A stretch of DNA of 64,000 bases from Streptosporangium carneum (GCF_027922005.1 NZ_BSEV01000002.1:682001-746000), one strand, 5' to 3'. Counted from the first letter of the stretch, positions 14,037 through 24,288 are shown. A program made the numbers and translations. Notes: generated from the letters alone by a model not told the origin.

Positions 14037-16631
14037 TCAGACCTGTTCGAGGGGAAGCAGGCCTCGGACGCTGCGGCAGACGCCGTCGCTGGCGGCCGAC
14101 GCGGCGAGGCGTTCGGCGTCCGGCGTGCCGTAGCCGGTGGTCCGCTGGCGGACGCGCCGCCCGGTGGGGGCGACCATCGCGCCGATCTCGGTGATCGTCT
14201 TGAACGAGCCGTTCTCCGAGCCCGCCATCCGGCTGATCGTCTCCTCCATCAGCGTGCCGCCCAGGTCGTTGACCCCGCCCTGGAGCACCTGGCGGCACAG
14301 GTCGTCCTGGAGCTTGACCCACGAGCACTGGATGTTGTCGATCGCGCCGTGCAGCAGGACACGGGCCAGCGCGTGCACCGCGCGGTTCTCGCGCGCCGTC
14401 GGGCCCGGCCTGGCGATGCCCGCCAGGTAGATGGGGGCGCTGTGGTGGACGAACGGCAACAGCACGAACTCGGAGAAGCCGCCGGTCTCCTCCTGCATGC
14501 GGCGGATCAGCCGGATGTGCTGCACCCAGTGGGCGTGGGTGTCGACGTGGCCGTACATCATCGTCGAGGTCGTCGGGATGCCGACCCGGTGCGCGGTCGA
14601 GATGACCTCGACCCACTCCCTGGTCGGCAGCTTGCCCTTGGTCAGCACCCAGCGCACGTCGTCGTCGAGGATCTCGGCGGCGGTGCCGGGCAGCGAGTCG
14701 ACGCCCGCCTCCCTGGCCGCGACCAGCCAGTCCTCGACGGACAGGTTCGTACGGCTGGCGCCGTTGATGACCTCCATCGGGGAGAAGGCGTGGACGTGCA
14801 TCTCGGGCACCCTGGCCTTGACCGCCCTGGCGATGTCGAAGTAGGCGTCGCCCGGCAGGTCGGGGTGGATGCCGCCCTGCATGCACACCTCGGTCGCCCC
14901 CGCCTGCCACCCCTCCCAGGCCCGGTCGGCGACCTGCTCCAGGCTGAGCGTGTAGGCGTCGGCGTCGGTACGGCGCTGCGCGAAGGCGCAGAAGCGGCAG
15001 CCGGTGTAGCAGACGTTGGTGAAGTTGATGTTGCGGTTCACCACGTAGGTCACGTCGTCGCCGACCGCCTGCCTGCGGAGGTCGTCGGCGATCCGGCACA
15101 GCTCCTCCAGGGCCGCGTCGTCGGCGCCGGCGCCGTTCTGGTCGCCCGCGACGTCGAGGAGGGCGAGCGCCTGCTCGTCTGTCAGCCCCGCCGGGTCGTC
15201 GGCGGCCTGCCGCAGCGCCCGCCCGACCTCCCCGACCAGCACGCCGGGCACGGCGGGAGCGGGCAGCCGCTCCTTGAGGGCCTCCCAGTCGCCGTAGACA
15301 TCGTCGAAGTCGTCGCGGCGGTCGGCGGTGCGGCCCTCGGTGTCGACGGCGGTGTGCAGGTCGACGCGACCGGCGGAGACGAAGCCGCCGTCGGGCTCCT
15401 GCCACGGGCGCCCCGCCAGGACGGCGTCCTCGCGCGCCAGGCCCGTCTCGGGGTCGGCGAGGGCGGCGACGTGGGCGCTCAGGCGGGGGTCGAGCCAGGG
15501 CTCGCCCGCCAGCACGAACTCGGGGTAGATGGTCAGCCGCTCGCGCAGGGTGAACCCGGAGGCGGCGGTGCGGGCCGCGAGCTCCTCGATCTGCGGCCAG
15601 GGGCGCTCGGGGTTGACGTGGTCGGGCGTCAACGGGGAGACGCCGCCCCAGTCATCGATGCCCGCCCTGATCATCAGGTCGTACTCGGAGTCGACCAGGT
15701 TCGGCGGGGCCTGCACCCGCATCTTGGGGCCCAGCACCAGCCTGGTCACCGCGATCGTGGCGGCCAGCTCCTGCAGGTCGGCGTCCGGCATGCCGCGCAT
15801 CGCGGTGTCGGGCTTGGCGCGGAAGTTCTGGACGATGATCTCCTGGAGCCCGCCGTACTCGCGCGCCACCCTGCGCAGCGCGAACAGCGACTCGGCCCGG
15901 TCCTCGACGGTCTCGCCGATGCCGATGAGGATGCCGCTGGTGAACGGCACGTTGCTGCGGCCCGCGTCCTCGAGCACGCGCAGCCGTACGGCGGGGTCCT
16001 TGTCGGGCGAGCCGTAGTGCGGCATGCCCTTGACCTCGAAGAGCCGCCGCGAGGTCGTCTCGAGCATCATGCCCATCGACGGCGCGACCGGCTTGAGGCG
16101 CTGCAGGTCGCGCCAGGTCATGACGCCGGGGTTGAGGTGCGGCAGCAGTCCCGTCTCCTCGAGCACCCGGATCGCCATCGCGCGGACGTAGGACAGCGTG
16201 TCGTCGTAGCCGTGCGCGTCCAGCCACTCGCGGGCCTGGGACCAGCGGTCCTCGGGGCGGTCGCCCAGGGTGAACAGCGCTTCCTTGCACCCCATGGCCG
16301 CGCCCTGCCTGGCGATCTCCAGCACCTCGTCGGGGCTGAGGAACATGCTCTCCAGTTTGTGCGGGGCGGTGGCGAACGTGCAGTACCCACATCGGTCTCG
16401 GCACAGCCGGGACAGGGGGATGAAGACCTTGCGGCTGTAGGTGATGGTTCCCTGCCGCCCTACGGCCTCGAGGCCCGCGTCCCTGACCCGCCCCGCGTGC
16501 TGGAGCAGGGTGTCGAGGTGTTCGTCTCTTGCGTGCAGAAGAACGGTGGCCTCTGTGAGGTCGAGAGCTTTTCCGTCACGGGCGCGGGCCAGGGCCCGGC
16601 GCATCGCGCTGTCGGTGGGGTTGACGCTCAT
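14037..16631 (-). CDS. fbiC: FO synthase (7,8-didemethyl-8-hydroxy-5-deazariboflavin synthase)
   Basis: 864 residues, the full length of the actinobacterial CofG/CofH fusion. Two radical-SAM halves are visible. The CofG-like N-terminus has C77, C81 and C84 ([11 protein letters not shown]), and the CofH-like C-terminus has [10 protein letters not shown] near residue 540. The enzyme joins tyrosine and 5-amino-6-ribitylamino-uracil to form FO, the chromophore of coenzyme F420. The F420-type oxidoreductase gene at 35251 is a likely user of the cofactor. Monocistronic, with an AT-rich 200-base upstream region. Confidence 0.96.
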   Translation of the reverse strand: MSVNPTDSAMRRALARARDGKALDLTEATVLLHARDEHLDTLLQHAGRVRDAGLEAVGRQGTITYSRKVFIPLSRLCRDRCGYCTFATAPHKLESMFLSPDEVLEIARQGAAMGCKEALFTLGDRPEDRWSQAREWLDAHGYDDTLSYVRAMAIRVLEETGLLPHLNPGVMTWRDLQRLKPVAPSMGMMLETTSRRLFEVKGMPHYGSPDKDPAVRLRVLEDAGRSNVPFTSGILIGIGETVEDRAESLFALRRVAREYGGLQEIIVQNFRAKPDTAMRGMPDADLQELAATIAVTRLVLGPKMRVQAPPNLVDSEYDLMIRAGIDDWGGVSPLTPDHVNPERPWPQIEELAARTAASGFTLRERLTIYPEFVLAGEPWLDPRLSAHVAALADPETGLAREDAVLAGRPWQEPDGGFVSAGRVDLHTAVDTEGRTADRRDDFDDVYGDWEALKERLPAPAVPGVLVGEVGRALRQAADDPAGLTDEQALALLDVAGDQNGAGADDAALEELCRIADDLRRQAVGDDVTYVVNRNINFTNVCYTGCRFCAFAQRRTDADAYTLSLEQVADRAWEGWQAGATEVCMQGGIHPDLPGDAYFDIARAVKARVPEMHVHAFSPMEVINGASRTNLSVEDWLVAAREAGVDSLPGTAAEILDDDVRWVLTKGKLPTREWVEVISTAHRVGIPTTSTMMYGHVDTHAHWVQHIRLIRRMQEETGGFSEFVLLPFVHHSAPIYLAGIARPGPTARENRAVHALARVLLHGAIDNIQCSWVKLQDDLCRQVLQGGVNDLGGTLMEETISRMAGSENGSFKTITEIGAMVAPTGRRVRQRTTGYGTPDAERLAASAASDGVCRSVRGLLPLEQV

Positions 16632-16738
16632 GACGGCACATTACGACCCGACGCCAGGTGGTCGGGCGGGGGGTGCCTGGTCACGGCCACCGGAGCGCAC
16701 ACGGACACTTCAGAACCTCTTAACCGTACACTCAAGAA

Positions 16739-16748
16739 TATCTAGATA
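16739..16748. promoter_or_regulatory. Palindrome in the fbiC upstream region
   Basis: TATCTAGATA, a 10-base perfect palindrome within an unusually AT-rich stretch (about 16715-16785) between fbiC and the divergent small gene. Possible operator or promoter element. Weak on its own. Confidence 0.3.
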
Positions 16749-16832
16749 GACGTAAATTAATGCACCTACATATATTTGAGGCGTCCCCCGGAACGTCCCT
16801 CGGGAACCCCCGAGACCCGTCAGGAGCCGAAA

Positions 16833-17051
16833 ATGATCTGGTTTCTCCTCGCCCTCGCCGCCGTCTCCGCCCTGGCCCCGCTGATCGGAGCGGACACGCG
16901 CGACGGCCGTGACTGGCAGCCCGCCGAGCCCCCGGTAAGGAAGCTCAGAAGCCGGGAGAGAACCCGGGTCAGAACGAGCGATAGTCCCGTGGCGACATCC
17001 TCGGCCCGTGGGCGGGCGGCCGCGCACCGCCCAACCTCAGCAGCCTGCTGA
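16833..17051 (+). CDS. Small membrane or exported protein
   Basis: 72 residues, MIWFLLALAAVSALAPLIGADTRDGRDWQPAEPPVRK. One N-terminal hydrophobic segment (2-18), then a basic Arg-rich tail. AGGAG is well placed before the ATG. The last 83 bases overlap the 3' end of the convergent DNA glycosylase gene, so the tail after about residue 45 may be less constrained. Unknown function. Confidence 0.55.
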   Translation: MIWFLLALAAVSALAPLIGADTRDGRDWQPAEPPVRKLRSRERTRVRTSDSPVATSSARGRAAAHRPTSAAC

Positions 17052-17865
17052 CCCGGTGGCGGTGCCCCCGGTAGGGGGCCAGCAACCGCAGCATGCCCGC
17101 GTCGTCGGCGCGCCGCCCGGTCAGCGCCCAGCCGACCAGCGAGGGCAGGTGATAGTCGCCGACGGAGACCGCGTCCGCGTCGCCGTGCGAGCGCTGCCGC
17201 ACCTCGGCCGACGTCCACACCCCGATCCCCGGCAGCGCCCGCAGCAGCCGGTCCGCCTCCGCGCTGCCCTCGGTCGCCTCCAGTCTGGCGGCGTACCGGG
17301 CGGCGTTCACGATCGTCCTCGCCCGTACGGCCTCCGCCCCCGCCCTGTGCCAGTCCCACGACGGGATCGACCGCCACACCTCGGGCTCGGGGAAGACCCG
17401 CATCCCCTCGGGGGCGGGTCCGGGCGCGGGCTCGCCGTAGCGGCGCAGCAGCCACCGCCACGCCCGCCAGGCCTCGTCGGAGACGACCTTCTGCTCCAGC
17501 ACGGCGGGCACCAGCGACTCGAACACCCTGAAGGTCCTCGCGATCCTGAGCCCCTCGTGGCGCTTGGCCGCGCGCCGTACCGCCTCGTGCTCCGGCGCGA
17601 ACCCCGAGACGTCGTCCTCCGCGCCGAGCAGCGCGGGCAGCGTCTCCAGCAGCCAGTCGGCCCCGGGACCCCACGCGGCGCCGGTGACCTGCCCGTCCCT
17701 GGCCGCCGCCCGCAGTGTGCCGGGTCCCTCAGGCGTCCGGCAGGTGCGCCAGACCGCGCCGTCCGCGGTGCGCCGCCAGGCGGGGTCGCCGCCGCCGTGC
17801 CGGAGGGGCTGCAGGGTCAGCCCGAGGTCGAGCGGCCTGTCCGACCGCCACTCCCGCTGTTTCAC
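16969..17865 (-). CDS. DNA-3-methyladenine glycosylase II family (AlkA-like)
   Basis: 298 residues of the HhH-GPD superfamily: VLEQKVVSDEAWRAW, the helix-hairpin-helix LLRALPGIGVWTSAEV, and SVGDYHLP, whose Asp (about residue 240) is the catalytic position. Base-excision repair enzymes of this type remove alkylated bases. The N-terminal ~100 residues are the usual AlkA-type beta domain. It lies 50 bases downstream of the nucleotidyltransferase gene but has no functional link to it. Confidence 0.88.
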   Translation of the reverse strand: MKQREWRSDRPLDLGLTLQPLRHGGGDPAWRRTADGAVWRTCRTPEGPGTLRAAARDGQVTGAAWGPGADWLLETLPALLGAEDDVSGFAPEHEAVRRAAKRHEGLRIARTFRVFESLVPAVLEQKVVSDEAWRAWRWLLRRYGEPAPGPAPEGMRVFPEPEVWRSIPSWDWHRAGAEAVRARTIVNAARYAARLEATEGSAEADRLLRALPGIGVWTSAEVRQRSHGDADAVSVGDYHLPSLVGWALTGRRADDAGMLRLLAPYRGHRHRVSRLLRLGGARPPAHGPRMSPRDYRSF

Positions 17866-17915
17866 GAGCGCACTCTCTCACGGACGTCTCACGGGACTCC
17901 GCCCGCCCGGGGCGG

Positions 17916-19010
17916 TCAGACGTCGCTGGAGAAGCGGACCGAGCACTCGGGGAGCACCACGCCCGGCCAGACGCGGCTGCCCGCCAGGAGCTCGTTGCCG
18001 GGCCCGACCACGGCGCCGTCGCCGATGACCACGTCGCGCAGGATCGCGCCCGAGGCGATCTCGGCTCCGACGCCGACCACCGAGTCGACCACGGAGGCCC
18101 CCGGGTGGACCACGCAGTCGTCGCCGAGCACGCTGCCGGAGATCTGCGCCCCCGACTCGACGACCGCCCTGGCGCCGACGACGGATCCTCCGTCGACCTT
18201 CGCCTCCGGGGAGACCCTGGCTCCGGGCAGCGCGAGGAAGTCTCCCGGCGGGCCGGGCAGGGCGGGCGAGGCGAGGCGGCCGAGGACCAGGTCACGGGAG
18301 CCCTTGACGAAGGCCGCGGGCGTGCCCACGTCGAGCCAGTAGGAGGCGTCGGCGTAGCCGAGGACCAGGGCGCCGTCCTCGATCAGGCCGGGAAAGGTCT
18401 CCCGCTCGACGGAGACGACCTCCCCCTCCGGGATCGTGTCGATCACCGAGCGCGTGAAGACGTAGCATCCGGCGTTGATCCGGTTGGTGACCGGGTTCGG
18501 GGTCTTCTCGAGGAAGGCGGTCACCCGGCCGTCCGCGTCGGTCGGCACGCAGCCGAACCGCGAGGGGTCGTCCACCTCGGTCAGGTGCAGCGTGACGGCG
18601 GCCCGCCTGGCGACGTGCGTGGCGACCTGGTCGGCGATGTCGTGGCCGGACAGGATGTCGCCGTTGAGCACCAGGACCGGGGCGTCGGGACCGCAGGTCA
18701 GCGCCTGCGCGGCGTTCCTGATCGCGCCGCCGGTGCCGAGCGGGGTCTCCTCGGTCATGTACTCGAGCGAGAGCCCGAACGCCGAGCCGTCCCCGAACGC
18801 CTCGGAGAACATCTCGGCGCGGTAGGAGGTGGCGAACACGATGCGCCGCACGCCGAACGAACGGGCCCTGGCGAGCTGGTGGGCAAGGAAGGGAACCCCG
18901 GCCGTCGGCAGCAACGGCTTGGGCGTGCCGAGCGTCAACGGACGCAGGCGTGTTCCTTGTCCACCGACAAGAAGGATCGCCTCAAGCTCCGGCAAAGCGG
19001 TCTCCGTCAT
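17916..19010 (-). CDS. Mannose-1-phosphate guanylyltransferase-like sugar nucleotidyltransferase
   Basis: 364 residues. The N-terminal nucleotidyltransferase has LLVGGQGTRLRPLTLGTPKPLLP (about 13-36), LNGDILSGHD and TEETPLGTGGAIRN. The C-terminal left-handed beta-helix (about 260-360) has hexapeptide repeats such as GARVSPEAKVDGGSVVG. The architecture is that of actinobacterial GDP-mannose pyrophosphorylases (ManB/ManC type), and GDP-mannose would feed the neighbouring glycosyltransferases. The exact NTP and sugar cannot be fixed from sequence. Confidence 0.85.
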   Translation of the reverse strand: MTETALPELEAILLVGGQGTRLRPLTLGTPKPLLPTAGVPFLAHQLARARSFGVRRIVFATSYRAEMFSEAFGDGSAFGLSLEYMTEETPLGTGGAIRNAAQALTCGPDAPVLVLNGDILSGHDIADQVATHVARRAAVTLHLTEVDDPSRFGCVPTDADGRVTAFLEKTPNPVTNRINAGCYVFTRSVIDTIPEGEVVSVERETFPGLIEDGALVLGYADASYWLDVGTPAAFVKGSRDLVLGRLASPALPGPPGDFLALPGARVSPEAKVDGGSVVGARAVVESGAQISGSVLGDDCVVHPGASVVDSVVGVGAEIASGAILRDVVIGDGAVVGPGNELLAGSRVWPGVVLPECSVRFSSDV

Positions 19011-19046
19011 CCCGCGAGGTTAACTCACCATTCATCGACGTGACGA

Positions 19047-20177
19047 TTAGCCCAGCTCATCGAGGGCGCGCTGGTAGGAGAGCAGATGCGCCTCCGCGGA
19101 GGCCTCCCAGGTGAACTCCCTGGCGCGCGCGGGCCCCGCCTCCGACAGGGCCTGCCTGCGCTCCGGCGAGGACAGCAGCGCGTGCAGCGCCTCGGCGATG
19201 CTGGCGTCGTCCGGCTCGGTGTAGGCGACGGCGTCGCCGCCCACCTCGGGCAGCGAGGTGCGGTGCGTGGTGAGCACCGGCGCGCCGCAGGCCATGGCCT
19301 CGAGCACGGGCAACCCGAAGCCCTCCCCCGTCGAGGGGAAGGCCGCGACGAGCGCGCCGCCGAGGAAACCGGACAGGTCGGCGAAGGCCAGGTAACCCGG
19401 GCGGACCACCCGGACCCCCGAGGGGACCTCGTCGATCGCGGCGTCCACCTCGGCGTCGTGGACGCCGCCCGCCAGCACCAGGACGGGCGGCGAGGGAAGG
19501 TCATGGACCGCGCGCGCGAAGCCCCTGATGAGGTTCGGCAGGTTCTTCCTGGGCTCCATCAGGCCGAGGAAGGCGACATACGGCGTGCCGTGCAGGCCGA
19601 GCCTGTCGGCCGCGTGCCCGATCTCCCTCGCGGAGGGACGGTGGAACAGCTGCGGGTCCACCCCGTGGTAGGCGACGTCGATCCTGGTCGGGTCGGCGGA
19701 CAGCACCCTGACCAGCTCGTCCCTCGTCGCCTTCGAGGGGACGACCACCCGCGCGGCGTGGCGGACCGCCGTGCGGGTCGCCGAACGGAAGAAGGAGGCC
19801 TTGACCGCGCTGTGCTGGGAGGCGTCGGTGAACCAGGTGACGTCGTGGACGGTCACCACGGTCGGCAGCCCCGAACGCAGCGGCATCGAGTAATAAGGGG
19901 CGTGGATCACCTGGGCGCCGACCTGCTGGGCGAGCACCGGCAGCCCGGTCTGCTCCCAGGCGAGCCTGGCGGCGCGGTTGGCGATGCCGAGCGGGCCCGG
20001 CAGGATCCTGGCCGAGGGCGCGAGCGCCGCGTAGCGCTCGGCGTCGGCGCGTTGGCACACGATCGCCAGGTCCGCGCCCGCCCGGTCCAGCGCGGCGAGA
20101 AGCCCGTCGACGTATCTGATCAGGGCACCGCGATCGGCCGGAACAGCGGCCGCGTCGACGAGCACTCGGGGCGTCAA
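19047..20177 (-). CDS. Glycosyltransferase family 4 protein
   Basis: 376 residues, GT-B fold. The C-terminal donor site holds FLGLMEPRKNLPNLIRGFA and the E-x7-E motif FPSTGEGFGLPVLEAMACG. The N-terminus includes VIHAPYYSMPLRSGLPTVVTVHDVTW. Cytoplasmic, no signal. It is 36 bases upstream of the nucleotidyltransferase gene and is probably one of the mannosyl or similar transferases of an envelope glycan. Confidence 0.9.
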   Translation of the reverse strand: MTPRVLVDAAAVPADRGALIRYVDGLLAALDRAGADLAIVCQRADAERYAALAPSARILPGPLGIANRAARLAWEQTGLPVLAQQVGAQVIHAPYYSMPLRSGLPTVVTVHDVTWFTDASQHSAVKASFFRSATRTAVRHAARVVVPSKATRDELVRVLSADPTRIDVAYHGVDPQLFHRPSAREIGHAADRLGLHGTPYVAFLGLMEPRKNLPNLIRGFARAVHDLPSPPVLVLAGGVHDAEVDAAIDEVPSGVRVVRPGYLAFADLSGFLGGALVAAFPSTGEGFGLPVLEAMACGAPVLTTHRTSLPEVGGDAVAYTEPDDASIAEALHALLSSPERRQALSEAGPARAREFTWEASAEAHLLSYQRALDELG

Positions 20178-20266
20178 GGCCGATCACTCCCCTCTGGGTC
20201 CACGCGGGATCGTCGTCTCATTTCCCCCTCACTCTATTGCGAGGACCTTCGAAAACGTGGGGCAAA

Positions 20267-21193
20267 TCACACGGGTTTTCCCGTTGTTTGATCGTGCGTG
20301 GGATCGACGTCACGACGGGCGGCCAACCCCGCCGTACCAGCGCAGACGAGATCTCCGACGATGATCACGATCCTGGAGCAGAGCGCGACGGCGATCGCCT
20401 GCCCCTGGCTCAGGACGGGCGCCAGCACGGCCACCATCGCGACCTCCCTGACCCCCGCCCCGGCGGGGACCACGAACGTCATGATGCCCAGGCACCAGGA
20501 CAGCGCGAACGCCCCGATCGAGAACACCGCCACCGAGACGCCCGAGGGGCCGAAGTCGCGGATGATCGCCGCCAGGTGCAGGCCGTACGCGGTCCAGCCG
20601 AGGAACGCCCAGCCGATCGCGGTGAGCATGCCCTTCCGGGTGAGCGGGCGCTCCAGCGGCTCGCGCTTCAGCTTCCTCAGCCCGAACCCGAGGATCGCGT
20701 TGATCACCCGCGGCTCGAAGACCACCGCGAGCACCGGGATCAGCAGGAACACCCAGGCGTACGGCGCGGCGGACCCCGGCAGGGCGGCGAGCAGCGTCAC
20801 CCCGGAGATCACCAGCCCGCTGCCGAGCTGGACCGGCAGCGTCAGGAAGAACGCCGCCGCGCTGCGCGAGCGGGGCACGCCCAGCTCCCTGCCCATCTCC
20901 ATCTGGGCGAGCACCGGCCAGAGCGAGCCGGGGATGTACTTGCCGAGCTGGCCGACGAAGAAGACCTTCGCCGCGGGGCGGAACGGCAGCGGCGAGCCGA
21001 GGTCGGCCAGCAGCGCCCGCCACGTCATCATCCCGCCGCACAGCGCCGCGACCACCGCGACCAGCGACAGCGCGAGCGACTGCCAGGACAGCAGGGCGAA
21101 CCCGGCGCGGACGTCGTCCCACTGCCTGGCCACGAACCATCCGCCGAAGCCGAGCGCGACCACCAGGAAGGCGATCCTGACGAAACGTCTCAC
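20267..21193 (-). CDS. Lysylphosphatidylglycerol-synthase-TM / flippase-like membrane protein
   Basis: 308 residues with about seven or eight membrane helices. Contains the family motif VGQLGKYIPGSLWPVLAQMEMGRE and C-terminal FVVPAGAGVREVAMV. It has only the membrane half of MprF-type proteins, lacking the aminoacyl transferase domain. Such stand-alone proteins lie among glycosyltransferase genes and may move lipid-linked sugars. Role inferred from context. Confidence 0.82.
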   Translation of the reverse strand: MRRFVRIAFLVVALGFGGWFVARQWDDVRAGFALLSWQSLALSLVAVVAALCGGMMTWRALLADLGSPLPFRPAAKVFFVGQLGKYIPGSLWPVLAQMEMGRELGVPRSRSAAAFFLTLPVQLGSGLVISGVTLLAALPGSAAPYAWVFLLIPVLAVVFEPRVINAILGFGLRKLKREPLERPLTRKGMLTAIGWAFLGWTAYGLHLAAIIRDFGPSGVSVAVFSIGAFALSWCLGIMTFVVPAGAGVREVAMVAVLAPVLSQGQAIAVALCSRIVIIVGDLVCAGTAGLAARRDVDPTHDQTTGKPV

Positions 21194-21227
21194 CGGACCC
21201 GCCGTTTCCCGGCGGAGCTCACGCCTC

Positions 21228-23219
21228 TCACAGCGGGCGGACCTGTTCCGGCGGCTGCGGCAGCGACGCCCCCGCGGGACGGCGGGCGCTCTTGGTGGCC
21301 ACCCACAGGTAGGTCGGCACCACCGGCAGCAGCGCGCGCAGGACGCCCCTGGGCAGCCGGGACAGCACGCCCTCCGCCACCCTGCCGACCACGCCGGGGA
21401 ACAGCTCGGACCCGGCGAACTCCGCCGGGGTCGCGAGCACGGGGAAGGTGTAGTCCCACACCCGCAGGCCGCGCACCATCCGGCGCAGGCCCCTGCGGGT
21501 CCGGTAGCGCTCGTAGTAGCTGTCGGCCCGGCCGAAGAGCCTGACGTAGCGGTCGGCGAGCGCGGGCGGCAGGTAGGACAGGAACGGCAGCTTGTAGTGC
21601 GGCTCCATCACCCCGAGCCGGTTGCCGAGGCCGAGGTAGAGCACGCCGTCGTCGGTCAGCACCCGGCGCATCTCCGCCATGATCGCGTCGGGGTCGACCA
21701 CGTGCTCGTAGATGTGGTTGAAGACCAGCACGTCGACGGATCCGTCGGGGAAGGGCAGCGCGGTGCCGTCGGCGCACACGAACTCGACCCGCTCGCCGAA
21801 CCGCGCCGCCGCTTTGCGCAGGCCCGGGACGTCGATGTCGACGCCGAACGTCCTGCTCGCGCCCGCCGCCGCCAGCTCGTCGGCGATGAACCCCGCCGAG
21901 CAGCCGATGTCGGCGACCGTCAGCCCCTCCAGGACCCTGTCCTTCCTGCCGAGGAAGTGGCCGAGCACCGCCACGATCTTCGCGGCCTTGCGGCGGCGCT
22001 TCTCCTCGTCCAGCATGGCCGACTGGAACTCGGAGTACTCCAGCTGCGCCGCCCGTCCGCCCTCGCCCATCGCCCGTTCACCACTTCTCGTCGACTCCGC
22101 CGGGTCACGCCGGACCGTACCGGTCCGCGTCGTCTCGCGCACCAGGGCGTCGAGATAGGCGGCCCAGTAGGGGTCGGGGTCGACGGCCTTGACCCCCGCG
22201 CGCAGGCGCTCGGGCTCACCGGGGCGGTAGAACGCGCTCAGCGCGGCCCGCAGGTCCTCGACGGAGCCCGGCTCGACCAGCAGGCCGTCGACGCCGTCGG
22301 TGACGTGGTGACCGAGCGTCCCCACCCGGCTGGCGATCACCGGCGTCCCGTGCTCGTGGCCGAGCCACACCTGCTGGCTGGCCGTCCCGCTCCGGTACGG
22401 CAGGACCAGCGCGTCCACGTCCTCGAACAGCCCCGGCACCTCGTCGTCGGCCACGTAACCGGGGCGCAGCTCCACCCTGTCGGTCAGCCCGAGCTCGGCG
22501 ACCAGCGCCTTCGTCTCCTCCAGGCCGCCCCAGAACTCCCCGGCGACCCGGAGCGAGACCCCCTCGGGCAGCGCGCGGATCAGCAGGTCGAGGCCCTTGT
22601 AGGGGCGGACGAGGCCGAAGAACAGCAGCCGGTTCGCCACCGCCCTGTCCGCGCCGCCGGTGCTCGCCGCCTCGCCGCGGTCGCGTCCCCCCGCGGGCAG
22701 GTGCGGCGCCATCTCGGCGACCGTGACGGGGACGGGTCCGAGCTTCCTGGCCAGCGCGGCCTGCCGTTCCGAGTGGGCGAGCACCCCGTCGACCCGGCGC
22801 AGCAGCGCCCTCATCAGCGGCTCGTCGTACGGCTTGCGCTCGTGGGGCAGCACGTTGTGGCACAGGGCGACGACCGGGGTCCTGCGGCGCAGGCCGTACA
22901 GGATGCCCAGGTAGGGCGGCACCTGCACCGGGCTGAGCACCGCGAGGATCACCAGGTCGGCGCTCGCGAGGCGGCGGCCCGCGCGCACCCAGCCGTCGGG
23001 GCGTCGCCAGTCGAGGTCGCGGCGGACGCCGGGGAACGGGGCGCCGTCCGGGGTGTCGACGGTCTGCTGCCCGGGATAGAGGAAGGAGGGGTACTGCGCC
23101 CTCCACGACTCGATCACCACGTCGTGCCCGGCGGCGCGCAGGCGGTGGGCCAGCTCGGTGGTGTGCGCGACCCCGCCGCCCTTGTACGGGTGGGCGGGGC
23201 CGACGATCGCGATGCGCAT
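21228..23219 (-). CDS. Glycosyltransferase-methyltransferase fusion
   Basis: 663 residues in one frame. Residues 1 to about 360 are a GT-B glycosyltransferase (MRIAIVGPAHPYKGGGVAHT; FFGLVRPYKGLDLLIRAL; LPYRSGTASQQVWLGHEHG). Residues about 385-600 are a SAM methyltransferase (VADIGCSAGFIADEL near 435; DGTALPFPDGSVDVLVFNHI; EHVVDP). The linker contains an in-frame ATG (MGEGGRAAQLEYSEFQ) that could be the start of an ancestral separate methyltransferase. The start abuts the stop of the upstream GT2 gene. It probably adds and then methylates a sugar of an envelope glycan. Confidence 0.85.
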   Translation of the reverse strand: MRIAIVGPAHPYKGGGVAHTTELAHRLRAAGHDVVIESWRAQYPSFLYPGQQTVDTPDGAPFPGVRRDLDWRRPDGWVRAGRRLASADLVILAVLSPVQVPPYLGILYGLRRRTPVVALCHNVLPHERKPYDEPLMRALLRRVDGVLAHSERQAALARKLGPVPVTVAEMAPHLPAGGRDRGEAASTGGADRAVANRLLFFGLVRPYKGLDLLIRALPEGVSLRVAGEFWGGLEETKALVAELGLTDRVELRPGYVADDEVPGLFEDVDALVLPYRSGTASQQVWLGHEHGTPVIASRVGTLGHHVTDGVDGLLVEPGSVEDLRAALSAFYRPGEPERLRAGVKAVDPDPYWAAYLDALVRETTRTGTVRRDPAESTRSGERAMGEGGRAAQLEYSEFQSAMLDEEKRRRKAAKIVAVLGHFLGRKDRVLEGLTVADIGCSAGFIADELAAAGASRTFGVDIDVPGLRKAAARFGERVEFVCADGTALPFPDGSVDVLVFNHIYEHVVDPDAIMAEMRRVLTDDGVLYLGLGNRLGVMEPHYKLPFLSYLPPALADRYVRLFGRADSYYERYRTRRGLRRMVRGLRVWDYTFPVLATPAEFAGSELFPGVVGRVAEGVLSRLPRGVLRALLPVVPTYLWVATKSARRPAGASLPQPPEQVRPL

Positions 23220-24149
23220 CTACTCGCTCCTGGACCGCACGATGAGGTCGGCCAGCAGCGCCAGCGAGCCGATGAGCAGACCCGACAGGAAGATCACGAT
23301 GGTGTTGCTGGTCAGGTAGAACCCGTAGCGGACGATGTCGACGACGCCCTTGACCAGGCCGATGCCGACCAGCCAGAGCGCGGGCGGCATGAGGACCTTG
23401 AGCGGGTTGAAGTACATCACCATCCGCAGCACCTGCAGGATGTAGCGGTAGGCGTCGGAGATGAAGCTGAACTTGGACTTGCCCGCCCGCTTGCTGTACT
23501 CGATCGGCAGGTAGTACACGTCGTGCTGGTTGGACAGGAACGACAGCGTGATCGTGGTGACGCAGGAGAACCCGGGGGGCAGCAGCCGGAGGTAGGGTCT
23601 GGCGACCGACTTGCGGAACGCCCGCAGCCCGCTGTTGAGGTCGGGGATCCGCTGACCGGCGAGGCGCTCGGCCACCTTGCGGATGAACCACTTGGCCGGG
23701 ACCCGCAGAAACTTGTGCGAGCCCTCCTCCGTGGTCCGCGCGCCCACGACCTGGTCGATCGTGTAGTCCTTCTCCAGGATCTCGACCAGCTCGGGGATGC
23801 GCTCGTTCGGGTAGGTCATGTCCGCGTCGGTCCACACGACGATCTCGCCGTTGGCCTCCTGCGTGCCGATCCTGCGCACCGTGCCCGAGCCGCCGTTGCG
23901 GTGGAAGGCCCGGATGCGCATGTTCGGGAAGCGCGGCGCGGCCTTCTGCAGCCTGGCCAGGGTCTTGTCGGTGGAGAAGTCGTCGACGGCCACGAGCTCG
24001 TAGGTGTAGCCACTGCGGTCCATGGCCTCGCAGATGCGCTCGACCTCGTCGATGACATGGTCCTGCTCGTTGTAACAGGGCAGGACGATGGTCACGTACG
24101 GCGTTGCGTCCACAGCGGTTCCACTCTTCGGCGTCTCGGGCGTGCTCAC
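23220..24149 (-). CDS. Glycosyltransferase family 2, polyprenyl-phosphate sugar synthase-like
   Basis: 309 residues. The GT-A domain has VTIVLPCYNEQDHV, DDFSTDKT and the metal-binding TDADMTYP. Two C-terminal membrane helices lie at about 245-305. Resembles dolichyl-phosphate-mannose synthase-like enzymes that load a sugar on a polyprenyl phosphate at the inner membrane face, the donor for membrane glycosyltransferases such as those at 24289 and 26550. First gene of a minus-strand run ending at the nucleotidyltransferase. Confidence 0.88.
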   Translation of the reverse strand: MSTPETPKSGTAVDATPYVTIVLPCYNEQDHVIDEVERICEAMDRSGYTYELVAVDDFSTDKTLARLQKAAPRFPNMRIRAFHRNGGSGTVRRIGTQEANGEIVVWTDADMTYPNERIPELVEILEKDYTIDQVVGARTTEEGSHKFLRVPAKWFIRKVAERLAGQRIPDLNSGLRAFRKSVARPYLRLLPPGFSCVTTITLSFLSNQHDVYYLPIEYSKRAGKSKFSFISDAYRYILQVLRMVMYFNPLKVLMPPALWLVGIGLVKGVVDIVRYGFYLTSNTIVIFLSGLLIGSLALLADLIVRSRSE

Positions 24150-24288
24150 GTCGGGCGAGGATACTCTGCCCGGCTCGGGACCGAACGCACTTCGCCTTCT
24201 TGCGCGGCCCGCGGGAGCGGACTCGCCCGGCTTTCCTCCTGGCCGGCCCGCGCCCGTGACGCGGGCCTCGCCGGCGCCGGAGCGCCCT

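Noticed and set aside
13989..16745. A 918-codon plus-strand frame opposite fbiC
   Set aside because: Composition (HRG, VGVG, AQPG runs) is typical of a GC-rich shadow frame. fbiC is complete on the other strand with both radical-SAM motifs.
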